Part shown: piece after piece, positions 50,801-63,800 of the stretch | How the letters are laid out: every line of letters begins with the position of its first letter | Numbering within the stretch: position 1 is the stretch's first letter | Source of the DNA: Ianthella basta | Taxonomy: Eukaryota; Porifera; Demospongiae; Verongiida; Ianthellidae | Assembly (NCBI GenBank): GCA_964019415.1 | Contig: OZ025880.1 | Location: forward strand, 6,736,085 to 6,800,084 | Direction of reading: 5' to 3' | DNA: 64,000 nucleotides | The notes under the pieces: model-generated | Database searches by the model: none | Told to the model about the DNA's origin: nothing | What the model saw: the letters and a program-made list of their open reading frames with translations, nothing else | Made by a program: the position numbers and the translations under genes

Positions 50801-51236
50801 AGGCAAGATGAGACAAGATTATGCAAGATTTAGCAAGATGAAGCAAGATGAGGCAAGATGAGGCAAGATGAGGCAAGATTATGGAAGATGAGGCAAGATG
50901 AGGCAAGATGAGACTAGATTAAGTAAGATGAGGCAAGATGAGACAAGATTAAAGAAGATGAGACAAGATTAAGCAAGATGAAGCAAGATTAAGCAAGATG
51001 AAGCAAGATGAAGCAAGATGAGGCAAGATGAGGTAAGATGAGGCAAGATGAGGAGAGATTAAGCAAGATGAGGCAAGATGAGACAAGATTAAGCAAGATT
51101 AGGCAAGATTAAGCAAGATGAGACAAGGTTAAGCAAGATACGGCAAGATGAGGAAAGATGAGGCAAGATTAAGCAAGATGAGGCAAGATTATGCAAGATG
51201 AGGCAAGATTATGCAAGATGAGGCATGTTGAGGTAA
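44864..51236. repeat. Decamer satellite array, part 2
   Basis: Same 10-bp unit as part 1, about 6.4 kb, with TTAAGC variants common. Higher-order repetition includes a 640-bp offset (46861-47328 repeated at 47501-47968) and a 150-bp offset (50101 and 50251). Confidence 0.98.
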
Positions 51237-51890
51237 CACTACAAAAAGTGGCCTGTTTTACCATGTTTTACCGCAAGGTGTCATCACTAGTTTACTTATA
51301 GTTTACCTTGAGCATGTTTTACCCAAGGTAAAACGGCAGTTTCCTCTGCACATTCCAGTAGGAGCATGAATATCATTATATTAATAGTATTCACACCATT
51401 TTGTCACCACAATAATAATATTCATGAGCATCACCCGGCCATTTTGGACATGTAAGAGGAGCAAATATGGCTGCCATCTATCTTGTGTGGCTGGCTTGAT
51501 CTTCTGTAATATCCTACACTCAAAGGACACCAAACTAACTATGGATAAAATAATACTTATTTGTAGCTGATCTCATGCAACTATAGCTGTACTAGCTAAA
51601 TTAATGAGGTGGTGCACATCGGAAGGCAGTCTTTCCTCATCATGTAGCTAGAACTGAGGGCTGCAGGATGAAGCATACACAAATGATCAGGTAAGATCCC
51701 CCCTTCCCCCACCCTGTGCACAAGGTGAAAATAGCAAAATAACAAAACCTAATTGCTTAGCTATGTATGTCAAGTGTATGTTACTTGAACACAATAATCT
51801 TGTCACCATCTCAGTGTAGCCATGCCACAGAGTATCACAGGGGAGTAATAGAATCCAATCACTGAAAGCCCTATCTGTGATAGGAAGCAA

Positions 51891-52695
51891 CCCGTAGCAC
51901 CAATCATAAGATAAACAGTGCCCAATTAGCCCCGTACACACGAAGTGCCAGGCGACCTGTAGCACCAAATATAAGAAAACAGTGCCCAATCAGCCCCGTA
52001 CACATAAAGTGCCAGGCGACCCGTAGCACCAAATATAAGAAAACAGTGCCCAATCAGCCCCGTACACAAAGTGCCAGGTGACCCGTAGCACCAATCATAA
52101 GATAAACAGTGCCCAATCAGCCCTGTACACATAAAGTACCAGGCGACCCGTAGCACCAATCATAAGATGAACAGTGCCCAATCAGCCCCGTACACACAAA
52201 GTGCCAGGCGACCCGTAGCACCAAATATAAGAAAACAGTGCCCAATCAGCCCCGTACACATAAAGTGCCAGGCGACCCGTAGCACCAAATATAAGAAAAC
52301 AGTGCCCAATCAGCCCCGTACACAAAGTGCCAGGTGACCCGTAGCACCAATCATAAGATAAACAGTGCCCAATCAGCCCCGTACACATAAAGTGCCAGGC
52401 GACCCGTAGCACCAAATATAAGAAAACAGTGCCCAATCAGCCCCGTACACATAAAGTGCCAGGCGACCCGTAGCACCAATCATAAGATAGACAGTGCCCA
52501 ATCAGCCCCATACACATAAAGTGCCAGGCAACCCGTAGCACCAATCATATGATAAACAGTGCCCAATCAGCCCCGTACACATAAAGTGCCAGGCAACCCG
52601 TAGCACCAATCATGTGATAAACAGTGCCCAATCAGCCCCGTACACATAAAGTGCCAGGCGACCCGTAGCACCAATCATAAGAAAAATGGTGCCCA
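51891..52695. repeat. 64-bp minisatellite inside the CACTA-type element
   Basis: About 12 copies of a unit containing CCCGTAGCACCAA, ACAGTGCCCAATCAGCCCC, GTACACA and AAGTGCCAGG. Two subtypes (AAATATAAGAAAA and ATCATAAGATAA) alternate. Confidence 0.95.
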
Positions 52696-52699
52696 CTCT

Positions 52700-54700
52700 T
52701 CTTCATTCACAAGATCGATTAGTAAACAGGATGATTATAGTTAGAGTCACATTAAAACAATAGCTATCATATTGTGTAAGAGCACTTGTCTATTGAAACG
52801 GCAAGAAAACATTGCAATACATAGCAGCATATACAAGGGCACAGTTTTCTCAAGCACATATCTACACACTGTGTTGAGCAATTCATAATAGCAGTAGTAG
52901 GCAATTGGCCTCAGTGATGTCTAGGCTAACCAGCCAATACAGAAGTAGCTATGCAGGGAGAGGTGGCCAAGAGCACACTCACTTTACATAGCTTGACAAC
53001 GCAACTATGCTTATACTGCATATACTGTAACACAGGCTAAGCAATGCAGTCAGAGACAGAAGAATATAAACTGTGGACAGGACCACTTACTATAGTAGCG
53101 ATATTTAGCTAAACAGCTAGTAAGCTACATTCCTACAACCCTACTGCTTTGTACATAACAGATATTCTTCTGAACGTTTTCTCTTCTGGACAATACATCC
53201 CAAGGATAATGTCTTCATCTTTGCACAGCCATTCTAAGTTGCCATGGATTTCCCTCTGCATAGATAATCACTCAAATCCATATTTCGCAATCCCATCATA
53301 GCGATTTTAGCTACTAGTATCCGCACATGAAACGCTGTAAAAGTACCAAATCCATCTTGATATGGTGGTATTATCTGCATCCAACCTTTCGAATTCCATA
53401 GTACATCTCAAACGGCGGTAGGACAGAGCAATGGCTCCTAGTGCTTCGTACAATACGTAATGGAAGCCATTTTAATTCTGATGACGTTTTTCTACGTCAT
53501 TATTTGATGCACAGAATGCGCGCGATATTTACGCCCCGAAGTGGAGACGTTCAAGGCAGCAGATTTCTGAACTATGGCACGAAGAATCATGTTAGTGGCA
53601 CTTCATAGAAAAGTACTTTGCAATGTGAGTTGATTTACGTCTTGTTCCGTCTTTAATTATGGCTTGTCTTGTAGCTGTGGTCTGTGATGTACCTGCAGGT
53701 CGCTCCACCTCCACGACCAATCATCCAAGACGTCTAGCACGGAAACCAAGAATTTCTTAGCCTACTTGAAGGTACGAGAGCCAGAGCTAATTGCTTTATA
53801 TGAATTGCAACTTTAATACTGAACTGACAAACTGATATACAGCTACAATGACCGTTCGAATGGCTTACTCTCTTTGCCTGCAGCAACAGATCAAATCCAG
53901 TCAGTCTGATTAGGCACAGCAACGCTGTGTAAGCATACCAATCTCTACTGCACGTATGCAGGTGTGTTTCTGTGATATTCCAGTGTTCAGTTGTGCGAAC
54001 CCCCCATGTGTGCTTAGTTTTAGTGTTATTTTGATTGCATGTCGTTTAACAAGGTTTATTGCACTGTTTTTCTCAGTGAAACTGTCACTGCTTGATGCAC
54101 CTGAGCTGTGATGAAGGCATTTCTTCACTTATGAGCTGGGTAAGCAAGTGACCTCAGCGGTTTTGGTAGATGGGTGTACAGAACTCTGCGGCAAGCTGCC
54201 TGTGCAAAGGTATGTACTTGCCAGGTGCATGCAGGACTTTTATTGGTTTTAGGATTTGGGTGAAGCTTGTGCTGTTACACCATTTCCCTTTCTTCCTCTA
54301 ACTGTTATGTAGAGCCAATGTGCATAAATGAAGAGAATTCACCACGAAAAGGAACAATGTATGTACTCATTCTGCGATCAACATGACACTGTAACTACGT
54401 AAACACATCTGTCTTTATCTTTGCAACATTGTTCCTGTTACTGATCTCTGTAATTTTGGAACTTCAATATGCATACAATATGTTGTTTTGTGAATCACAG
54501 TCCAGTCAGACATTTTGTTTACCTGCAATTGTAATTTTTATTATTACTTTATATTTGTAATAATACCCTGTATCCAGTTTAATATTAGTACTTTATATTG
54601 AAGCTACACATAGCAACTGATTATATAAGGAAGCCTATAGTACAAGAATAATGAGATTGAATATTCATTTCCTGTGGGCTGTAAGATTATTCATTGTTGT
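52700..54700. other. Unique interior of the CACTA-type element
   Basis: No open frame that I can assign. 53440-53560 is CpG-richer, with GACGTTTTTCTACGTCA and GCGCGCGATATTTACG, and looks promoter-like. It could be captured host sequence. Confidence 0.3.
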
Positions 54701-54858
54701 TTTACCATGCATGGTTTACAACAACTCCAGTTTACTATGTCATACCAGTGTGTACAACCACCGGTGAAGATTCCAGGTAAACTAAAGCAAACCAGAGTTT
54801 TACCAGTAGTTTGTTCAGCATTACTCAATGGTAAAACAGGCCAGTTTTAGTAGTGTAA

Positions 54859-57800
54859 GATGAGGCAAGATTAAGCAAGATGAAGCAAGATGAGGCAAGA
54901 TGAGACAAGGTTACGCAAGATGAAGCAAGATGAGGCAAGATGAGACAAGATAAAGCAAGATTAAGCAAGATGAAGCAAGATGAGGCAAGATGACACAAGA
55001 TAAAGCAAGATGAAGCAAGATGAGGCAAGATTAAGCAAGATTAAGCAAGATGAAGTAAGATGAGGCAAGATTAAGCAAGATTTAGCAAGATGAAGCAAGA
55101 TGAGGCAAGATGAGGCAAGATTAAGCAAGATTAAGCAAGATGAGGCAAGATGAGGCAAGATGAGGCAAGATTATGCAAGATTATGCAAGATGAGGCAAGA
55201 TGAGGCAAGATGAGGCAAGATCTGACAAGATGAGGCAAGATTAAGCAAGATGAAGCAAGATGAAGCAAGATTAAGCAAGATGAAGCAAGATGAGGCAAGA
55301 TGAGGCAAGATGAGGCAAGATTAAGCAAGATGATACAAGATTTAGCAAGATGAGGCAAGATGAGACAAGATTAAGCAAGATGAGGCAAGAAGAAACAAGA
55401 TGATGCAATATTAAGCAAGATTAAGCAAGATGAAGCAAGATGAGGCAAGATGAGACAAGATTAAGCAAGATGAGGCAAGATGAGGCAAGATTAAGCAAGA
55501 TGATACAAGATTTAGCAAGATGAGGCAAGATTAAGCAAGATTAAGCAAGATGAGACAAGATTAAGCAAGATGAGGCAAGATTAAGCAATATTAAGCAAGA
55601 TTAAGCAAGATGAAGGAAGATGAAGCAAGATGAGACAAGATTAAGGAATATGAAGCAAGACGAGGCAAGATGAGACAAGATTAAGCAAGATGAGGCAAGA
55701 TGAGGCAAGATGAAACAAGATTAAGCAAGATGAGGCAAGATGAGACAAGTCTTAGCAAGATGAAGCAAGATGAGGCAAGATGAGACAAGTGTAAGCAAGA
55801 TGAAGCAAGATGAGGCAAGAGGAGACAAGATAAAGCAAGATGAAGCAAGATGAGGATAGATTAAGCAAGATTAAGCAAGATGAAGTAAGATGAGGCAAGA
55901 TTAAGCAAGATTAAGCAAGATGAAGCAAGATGAGGGAAGATGAGGCAAGATTAAGCAAGATTAAGCAAGATGAGGCAAGATGAGGCAAGATGAGGCAAGA
56001 TGAGGCAAGATTATGCAAGATGAGGCAAGATGAGACAAGATGAGGCAAGATCTGACAAGATAAAGCAAGATGAGGCAAGATTAAGCAAGATTAAGCAAGA
56101 TGAAGCAAGATGAGGCAAGATTAAGCAAGATCAAGCAAGATTAAGCAAGATGAGGCAAGATTATGCAAGATGAAGCAAGATGAGACAAGATTAAGCAAGA
56201 TGAGGCAAGATTAAGCAAAATTAAGCAAGATGAAGAAAGATGAAGCAAGATGAGACAAGATTAAGGAATATGAAGCAAGATGAAGCAAGATGAGGCAAGA
56301 TGACACAAGATAAAGCAAGATGAAGCAAGATGAGGCAAGATTAAGCAAGATTAAGCAAGATGAAGTAAGATGAGGCAAGATTAAGCAAGATTAAACGAGA
56401 TTAAGCAAGCTGAAGCTAGATGAGACAAGATTAAGCAAGATTAAGGAAGATGAGGCAAGAGGAGACAAGATTAAGCAAGATTAGGCAAGATGAGGCAAAA
56501 TGAGACAAGATTAAGCAAGATGAAGCAAGATGAGGCAAGATGAAACAACATTAAGCAAGATGAGGCAAGATTAAGCAAGATTAAGCAAGATGAAGCAAGA
56601 TGAGGCAAGATTAGGCAAGATTAAGCGAGATTAAGTAGGATGAGGCAAGATTAAGCAAGATGAAGTAAGATGAAGCAAGATGAAGCAAGATGAAGTAAGA
56701 TGAGGCAAGATTAAGCAAGATTTAGCAAGATGAAGCAAGATGAGGCAAGATGAGGCAAGATTAAGCAAGATTAAGCAAGATGAGGCAAGATGAGGCAAGA
56801 TGAGGCAAGATGAGGCAAGATTATGCAAGATTATGCAAGATGAGGCAAGATGAGGCAAGATGAGGCAAGATCTGACAAGATGAGGCAAGATTAAGCAAGA
56901 TGAAGCAAGATGAAGCAAGATTAAGCAAGATGAAGCAAGATGAGGCAAGATGAGGCAAGATGAGGCAAGATTAAGCAAGATGATACAAGATTTAGCAAGA
57001 TGAGGCAAGATGAGACAAGATTAAGCAAGATGAGGCAAGAAGAAACAAGATGATGCAATATTAAGCAAGATTAAGCAAGATGAAGCAAGATGAGGCAAGA
57101 TGAGACAAGATTAAGCAAGATGAGGCAAGATGAGGCAAGATTAAGCAAGATGATACAAGATTTAGCAAGATGAGGCAAGATTAAGCAAGATTAAGCAAGA
57201 TTAAGCAAGATGAGGCAAGATTAAGCAAGATGAGGCAAGATTAAGCAAGATGAAGCAAGATGAGACAAGATTAAGCAAGATGAGGCAAGATTAAGCAATA
57301 TTAAGCAAGATTAAGCAAGATGAAGGAAGATGAAGCAAGATGAGACAAGATTAAGGAATATGAAGCAAGACGAGGCAAGATGAGACAAGATTAAGCAAGA
57401 TGAGGCAAGATGAGGCAAGATGAAACAAGATTAAGCAAGATGAGGCAAGATGAGACAAGTCTTAGCAAGATGAAGCAAGATGAGGCAAGATGAGACAAGT
57501 GTAAGCAAGATGAAGCAAGATGAGGCAAGAGGAGACAAGATAAAGCAAGATGAAGCAAGATGAGGCAAGATTAAGCAAGATTAAGCAAGATGAAGTAAGA
57601 TGAGGCAAGATTAAGCAAGATTAAGCAAGATGAAGCAAGATGAGGGAAGATGAGGCAAGATTAAGCAAGATTAAGCAAGATGAGGCAAGATGAGGCAAGA
57701 TGAGGCAAGATGAGGCAAGATTATGCAAGATGAGGCAAGATGAGACAAGATGAGGCAAGATCTGACAAGATAAAGCAAGATGAGGCAAGATTAAGCAAGA

Positions 57801-60800
57801 TTAAGCAAGATGAAGCAAGATGAGGCAAGATTAAGCAAGATCAAGCAAGATTAAGCAAGATGAGGCAAGATTATGCAAGATGAAGCAAGATGAGACAAGA
57901 TTAAGCAAGATGAGGCAAGATTAAGCAAAATTAAGCAAGATGAAGGAAGATGAAGCAAGATGAGACAAGATTAAGGAATATGAAGTAAGACGAGGCAAGA
58001 TGAGACAAGATTAAGCAAGATGAGGCAAGATGAGGCAAGATGAAACAAGATTAATCAAGATGAAGCAAGATGAGGCAAGAGGAGACAAGATTAAGCAAGA
58101 TTAAGCAAGATTAAGCAAGATGAGGCAAGATGAGGCAAGATGAGGCAAGATGAGGCAAGATTATGCAAGATTATGCAAGATGAGGCAAGATGAGGCAAGA
58201 TCTGACAAGATGAGGCAAGATTAAGCAAGATTAAGCAAGATGAAGCAAGATGAAGCAAGATTAAGCAAGATTAAGCAAGATGAGGAAAGATGAGGCAAGA
58301 TGAGGCAAGATTAAGCAAGATGATACAAGATTTAGCAAGATGAGGCAAGATGAGACAAGATTAAACAAGATGATGCAATATTAAGCAAGATTAAGCAAGA
58401 TGAAGCAAGATGAGGCAAGATGAGACAAGATTATGCAAGATGAGGCAAGATGAGGCAAGATTAAGCAAGATGATACAAGATTTAGCAAGATGAGGCAAGA
58501 TTAAGCAAGATTAAGCAAGATTAAGCAAGATGAGGCAAGATTAAGCAAGATGAAGCAAGATGAGACAAGATTAAGCAAGATGAGGCAAGATTAAGCAATA
58601 TTAAGCAAGATTAAGCAAGATGAAGGAAGATGAAGCAAGATGAGACAAGATTAAGGAATATGAAGCAAGACGAGGCAAGATGAGACAAGATTAAGCAAGA
58701 TGAGGCAAGATGAGGCAAGATGAAACAAGATTAAGCAAGATGAGGCTAGATGAGACAAGTCTTAGCAAGATGAAGCAAGATGAGGCAAGAGGAGACAAGA
58801 TAAAGCAAGATGAAGCAAGATGAGGCAAGATTAAGCAAGATTAAGCAAGATGAAGTAAGATGAGGCAAGATTAAGCAAGATTTAGCAAGATGAAGCAAGA
58901 TGAGGGAAGATGAGGCAAGATTAAGTAAGATTAAGCAAGATGAGGCAAGATGAGGCAAGATGAGGCAAGATGAGGCAAGATTATGCAAGATGAGGCAAGA
59001 TGAGACAAGATGAGGCAAGATCTGACAAGATAAAGAAAGATGAGGCAAGATTAAGCAAGATTAAGCAAGATGAAGCAAGATGAAGCAAGATTAAGTAGGA
59101 TTAAGCAAGATTAAGCAAGATGAGGCAAGATTAAGCAAGATGAAGCAAGATGAGACAAGATTAAGCAAGATGAGGCAAGATTAAGCAAGATTAAGCAAGA
59201 TGAAGGAAGATGAAGCAAGATGAGACAAGATTAAGGAATATGAAGCAAGATGAGGCAAGATGAGACAAGATTAAGCAAGATGAGGCAAGATGAGGCAAGA
59301 TGAAACAAGATTAAGCAAGATGAGGCAAGATGAGACAAGTCTTAGCAAGATGAAGCAAGATGAGGCAAGAGGAGACAAGATTAAGCAAGATTAAGCAAGA
59401 TGAAGCAAGATGAGGAAAGATGAGACAAGATTAAGCAAGATTAAGCAAGATGAAGCAAGATGAGGAAAGATGAGACAAGATTAAGCAAGATGAGGCAAGA
59501 TGAAGCAAGATTAAGCAAGATGAAGCAAGATGAGGCAAGATGAGACAAGATTAAGCAAGATGAAGCAAGATGAGGCAAGATTAAGCAAGATGAGGCAAGA
59601 TGAGGCAAGATGAGACAAGGTTAAGAAAGATGAGGCAAGATTAAGCAAGATTAAGCAAGATGAAGCAAGATGAGGCAAGATTAAGCAAGATTAAGCAAGA
59701 TTAAGCAAGAAGAGGCTAGATGAGGCAAGATTAAGCAAGATGAGGCAAGATGAGGCAAGATTAAGCAAGATGAGGCAAGATGAGGCTAGATGAGGCAAGA
59801 TGAGACAAGATAAAGCGAGATGAGGCAAGATTAAGCAAGATTAAGAAAGATGAAGCAAGATGAGGCAAGATTAGGCAAGATGAAGCGAGATTAAGTAGGA
59901 TGAGGCAAGATTAAGCAAGATGAAGCAAGATGAGACAAGATTAAGAAAGATGAGGCAAGATTAAGCAAGATTAAACGAGATTAAGCAAGCTGAAGCTAGA
60001 TGAGACAAGATTAAGCAAGATTAAGGAAGATGAGGCAAGAGGAGACAAGATTAAGCAAGATTAGGCAAGATGAGGCAAAATGAGACAAGATTAAGCAAGA
60101 TGAAGCAAGATGAGGCAAGATGAAACAACATTAAGCAAGATGAGGCAAGATTAAGCAAGATTAAGCAAGATGAAGCAAGATGAGGCAAGATTAGGCAAGA
60201 TTAAGCGAGATTAAGTAGGATGAGGCAAGATTAAGCAAGATGAAGTAAGATGAAGCAAGATGAAGCAAGATGAAGCAAGATGAGACAAGATTAAGGAATA
60301 TGAAGCAAGATGAGGCAAGATGAGACAAGATTAAGCAAGATGAGGCAAGATGAGGCAAGATGAAACAAGATTAAGCAAGATGAGGCAAGATGAGACAAGT
60401 CTTAGCAAGATGAAGCAAGATGAGGCAAGAGGAGACAAGATTAAGCAAGATTAAGCAAGATGAAGCAAGATGAGGAAAGATGAGACAAGATTAAGCAAGA
60501 TTAAGCAAGATGAAGCAAGATGAGGAAAGATGAGACAAGATTAAGCAAGATGAGGCAAGATGAAGCAAGATTAAGCAAGATGAAGCAAGATGAGGCAAGA
60601 TGAGACAAGATTAAGCAAGATGAAGCAAGATGAGGCAAGATTAAGCAAGATGAGGCAAGATGAGGCAAGATGAGACAAGGTTAAGAAAGATGAGGCAAGA
60701 TTAAGCAAGATTAAGCAAGATGAAGCAAGATGAGGCAAGATTAAGCAAGATTAAGCAAGATTAAGCAAGAAGAGGCTAGATGAGGCAAGATTAAGCAAGA

Positions 60801-63800
60801 TGAGGCAAGATGAGGCAAGATTAAGCAAGATGAGGCAAGATGAGGCAAGATGAGGCAAGATGAGACAAGATAAAGCGAGATGAGGCAAGATTAAGCAAGA
60901 TTAAGAAAGATGAAGCAAGATGAGGCAAGATTAGGCAAGATGAAGCGAGATTAAGTAGGATGAGGCAAGATTAAGCAAGATGAAGCAAGATGAGACAAGA
61001 TTAAGAAAGATGAGGCAAGATTAAGCAAGATTAAACGAGATTAAGCAAGCTGAAGCTAGATGAGACAAGATTAAGCAAGATTAAGGAAGATGAGGCAAGA
61101 GGAGACAAGATTAAGCAAGATTAGGCAAGATGAGGCAAAATGAGACAAGATTAAGCAAGATGAAGCAAGATGAGGCAAGATGAAACAACATTAAGCAAGA
61201 TGAGGCAAGATTAAGCAAGATTAAGCAAGATGAAGCAAGATGAGGCAAGATTAGGCAAGATTAAGCGAGATTAAGTAGGATGAGGCAAGATTAAGCAAGA
61301 TGAAGTAAGATGAAGCAAGATGAAGCAAGATGAAGCAAGATGAGGCAAGATGAGACAAGATTAAGCAAGATGAGGCAAGATGAGGCAAGATGAAACAAGA
61401 TTAAGCAAGATGAGGCAAGATGAGAACAGTCTTAGCAAGATGAAGCAAGATGAGGCAAGATAAAGCAAGATTAAGCAAGATGAAGCAAGATGAGGCAAGA
61501 TGAGGCAAGATGAGACAAGGTTAAGCAAGATGAGGCAAGATTAAGCAAGATTAAGCAAGATGAAGCAAGATGAGGCAAGATTAAGCAAGATTTAGCAAGA
61601 TGAAGCAAGATGAGGCAAGATGAGGCAAGATTATGCAAGATTAAGCAAGATGAGGCAAGATGAGGCAAGATGAGGCATGATTATGCAAGATGAGGCAAGA
61701 TGAGACAAGATGAGGCAAGATCTGACAAGATAAAGCAAGATGAGGCAAGATTAAGCAAGATTAAGCAAGATGAAGCAAGATGAGGCAAGATTAAGCAAGA
61801 TTAAGCAAGATTAAGCAAGATGAGGCAAGATTAAGCAAGATGAAGCAAGATGAGACAAGATTAAGCAAGATGAGGCAAGATTAAGCAAGATTAAACAAGA
61901 TGAAGCAAGATGAGGAAAGATGATACAAGATTAAGCAAGATTAAAATAGATGAGGCAAGATGAGGCAAGATGAAGCAAGATGAAGCAAGATGAAGCAAGA
62001 TGAGGCAAGATGAAGCAAGATGAGGCAAGATGAGGCAAGATGAGGCAAGATTAAGCAAGATTAAGCAAGATGAGGCAAGATGAGGCAAGATGAGGCAAGA
62101 TTATGCAAGATTAAGCAAGATGAGGCAAGATGAGGCAAGATGTGACAAGATGAGGAAGATCTGACAAGATAAAGCAAGATGAAGCAAGATTAGACAAGAT
62201 TAAGCAAGATGAAGCAAGATGAGGCAAGATTAAGCAAGATCAAGCAAGATTAAGCAAGATGAGGCAAGATTAAGCAAGATGAAGCAAGATGAGACAAGAT
62301 TAAGCAAGATGAGGCAAGATTAAGCAATATTAAGCAAGATTAAGCAAGATGAAGGAAGATGAAGCAAGATGAGACAAGATTAAGGAATATGAAGTAAGAC
62401 GAGGCAAGATGAGACAAGATTAAGCAAGATGAGGCAAGATGAGGCAAGATGAAACAAGATTAAGCAAGATGAGGCAAGATGAGACAAGTCTTAGCAAGAT
62501 GAAGCAAGATGAGGCAAGATGAGACAAGTGTAAGCAAGATGAAGCAAGATGAGGCAAGAGGAGACAAGATTAAGCAAGATTAAAGCAAGATGAAGCAAGA
62601 TGAGGAAAGATGAGACAAGATTAAGAAAGATGAGGCAAGATGAGGCCAGATGAGGCAAGATGAGACAAGATAAAGCAAGATGAGGCAAGATTAAGCAAGA
62701 TTAAGCAAGATGAAGCAAGATGAGACAAGATAAAGCAAGATGAGGCAAGATTAAACAAGATTAAGCAAGATGAAGCAAGATGAGGCAAGATTAAGCAAGA
62801 TTAAGCAAGATTAAGCAAGATGAGGCAAGATGAGGCAAGATGAGGCAAGATGAGGCAAGATGAGACAAGATTAAGCAAGATGAGGCAAGATGAGGCAAGA
62901 TTAAGCAAGATTAAGCAAGATGAGGCAAGATGAGGCAAGATGAGGCAAGATGAGGCAAGATGAGACAAGATGAGGCAAGATGAGACAAGATTAAGCAAGA
63001 TGAAGCAAGATGAGGCAAGATGAGGCAAGATGAGACAAGATTAAGCAAGATGAGGCAAGATGAGGCAAGATGAAACAAGATTAAGCAAGATGAGGCAAGA
63101 TGAGACAAGTCTTAGCAAGATGAAGCAAGATGAGGCAAGATTAAGCAAGATTAAGCAAGATGAAGCAAGATGAAGCAAGATTAAGCAAGATTAAGCAAGA
63201 TTAAGCAAGATGAGGCAAGATGAGGCAAGATGAGGCAAGATGAGGCAAGATGAGGCAAGATTAAGCAAGATGAGGCGAGATCAGGCAAGATTAAGCAAGA
63301 TGAAAAAAGATGAGGCCAGATGAGGCAAGATGAGACGAGATAAAGCAAGATGAGGCAAGATTAAGCAAGATTAAGCAAGATGAAGTAAGATGAGGCAAGA
63401 TTAGGCAAGATTAAGCAAGATGAAGCAAGATGAGACAAGATTAAGAAAGATGAGGCAAGATTAAGCAAGATTAAGCGAGATTAAGCAAGCTGAAGCTAGA
63501 TGAGACAAGATTAAGCAAGATTAAGCAAGATGAGGCAAGATGAGACAAGATTAAGCAAGATTAGGCAAGATGAGGCAAAATGAGACAAGATTAAGCAAGA
63601 TGAAGCAAGATGAGGCAAGATGAGACAAGATTAAGCAAGATGAGGCAAGATGAAGACAGTTGAGGCAAGATGAGGCAAGATGAAGACAGTTGAGGCAAGA
63701 TGAGGCAAGATGAGACAAGATTAAGCAAGATGAGGCAAGATGAGACAAGATTAAGCAAGATTAGGCAAGATGAGGTAGAATGAGACAAGATTAAGCAAGA

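Larger units (their letters stand above)
51237..54855. mobile_element. Non-autonomous CACTA-type DNA transposon, 3.6 kb
   Basis: It starts CACTACAAAAAGTGGCCTG and ends with the inverted form CACTACTAAAACTGGCCTG, continuing TTTTACCAT at both ends. A 3-bp duplication, TAA, flanks it (51234-51236 and 54856-54858). Removing the element and one TAA restores an unbroken decamer register (AGGTAAGATG), which fixes both boundaries. Subterminal GTTTTACC or GTTTACC words recur at both ends, as expected for transposase-binding repeats of the CACTA/EnSpm (CMC) group. No transposase-sized open frame is present. The interior holds a 64-bp minisatellite and unique sequence. Confidence 0.85.

Noticed and set aside
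33493..51236. CRISPR-like array
   Set aside because: There are no constant repeats with unique spacers. The block is a simple 10-bp tandem satellite in an animal genome.
51687..52436. Repeated open frames with LGATGRLALYVYGADWALF-like peptides
   Set aside because: They come from the 64-bp minisatellite in the CACTA-type element. They change frame from unit to unit and have no plausible start.
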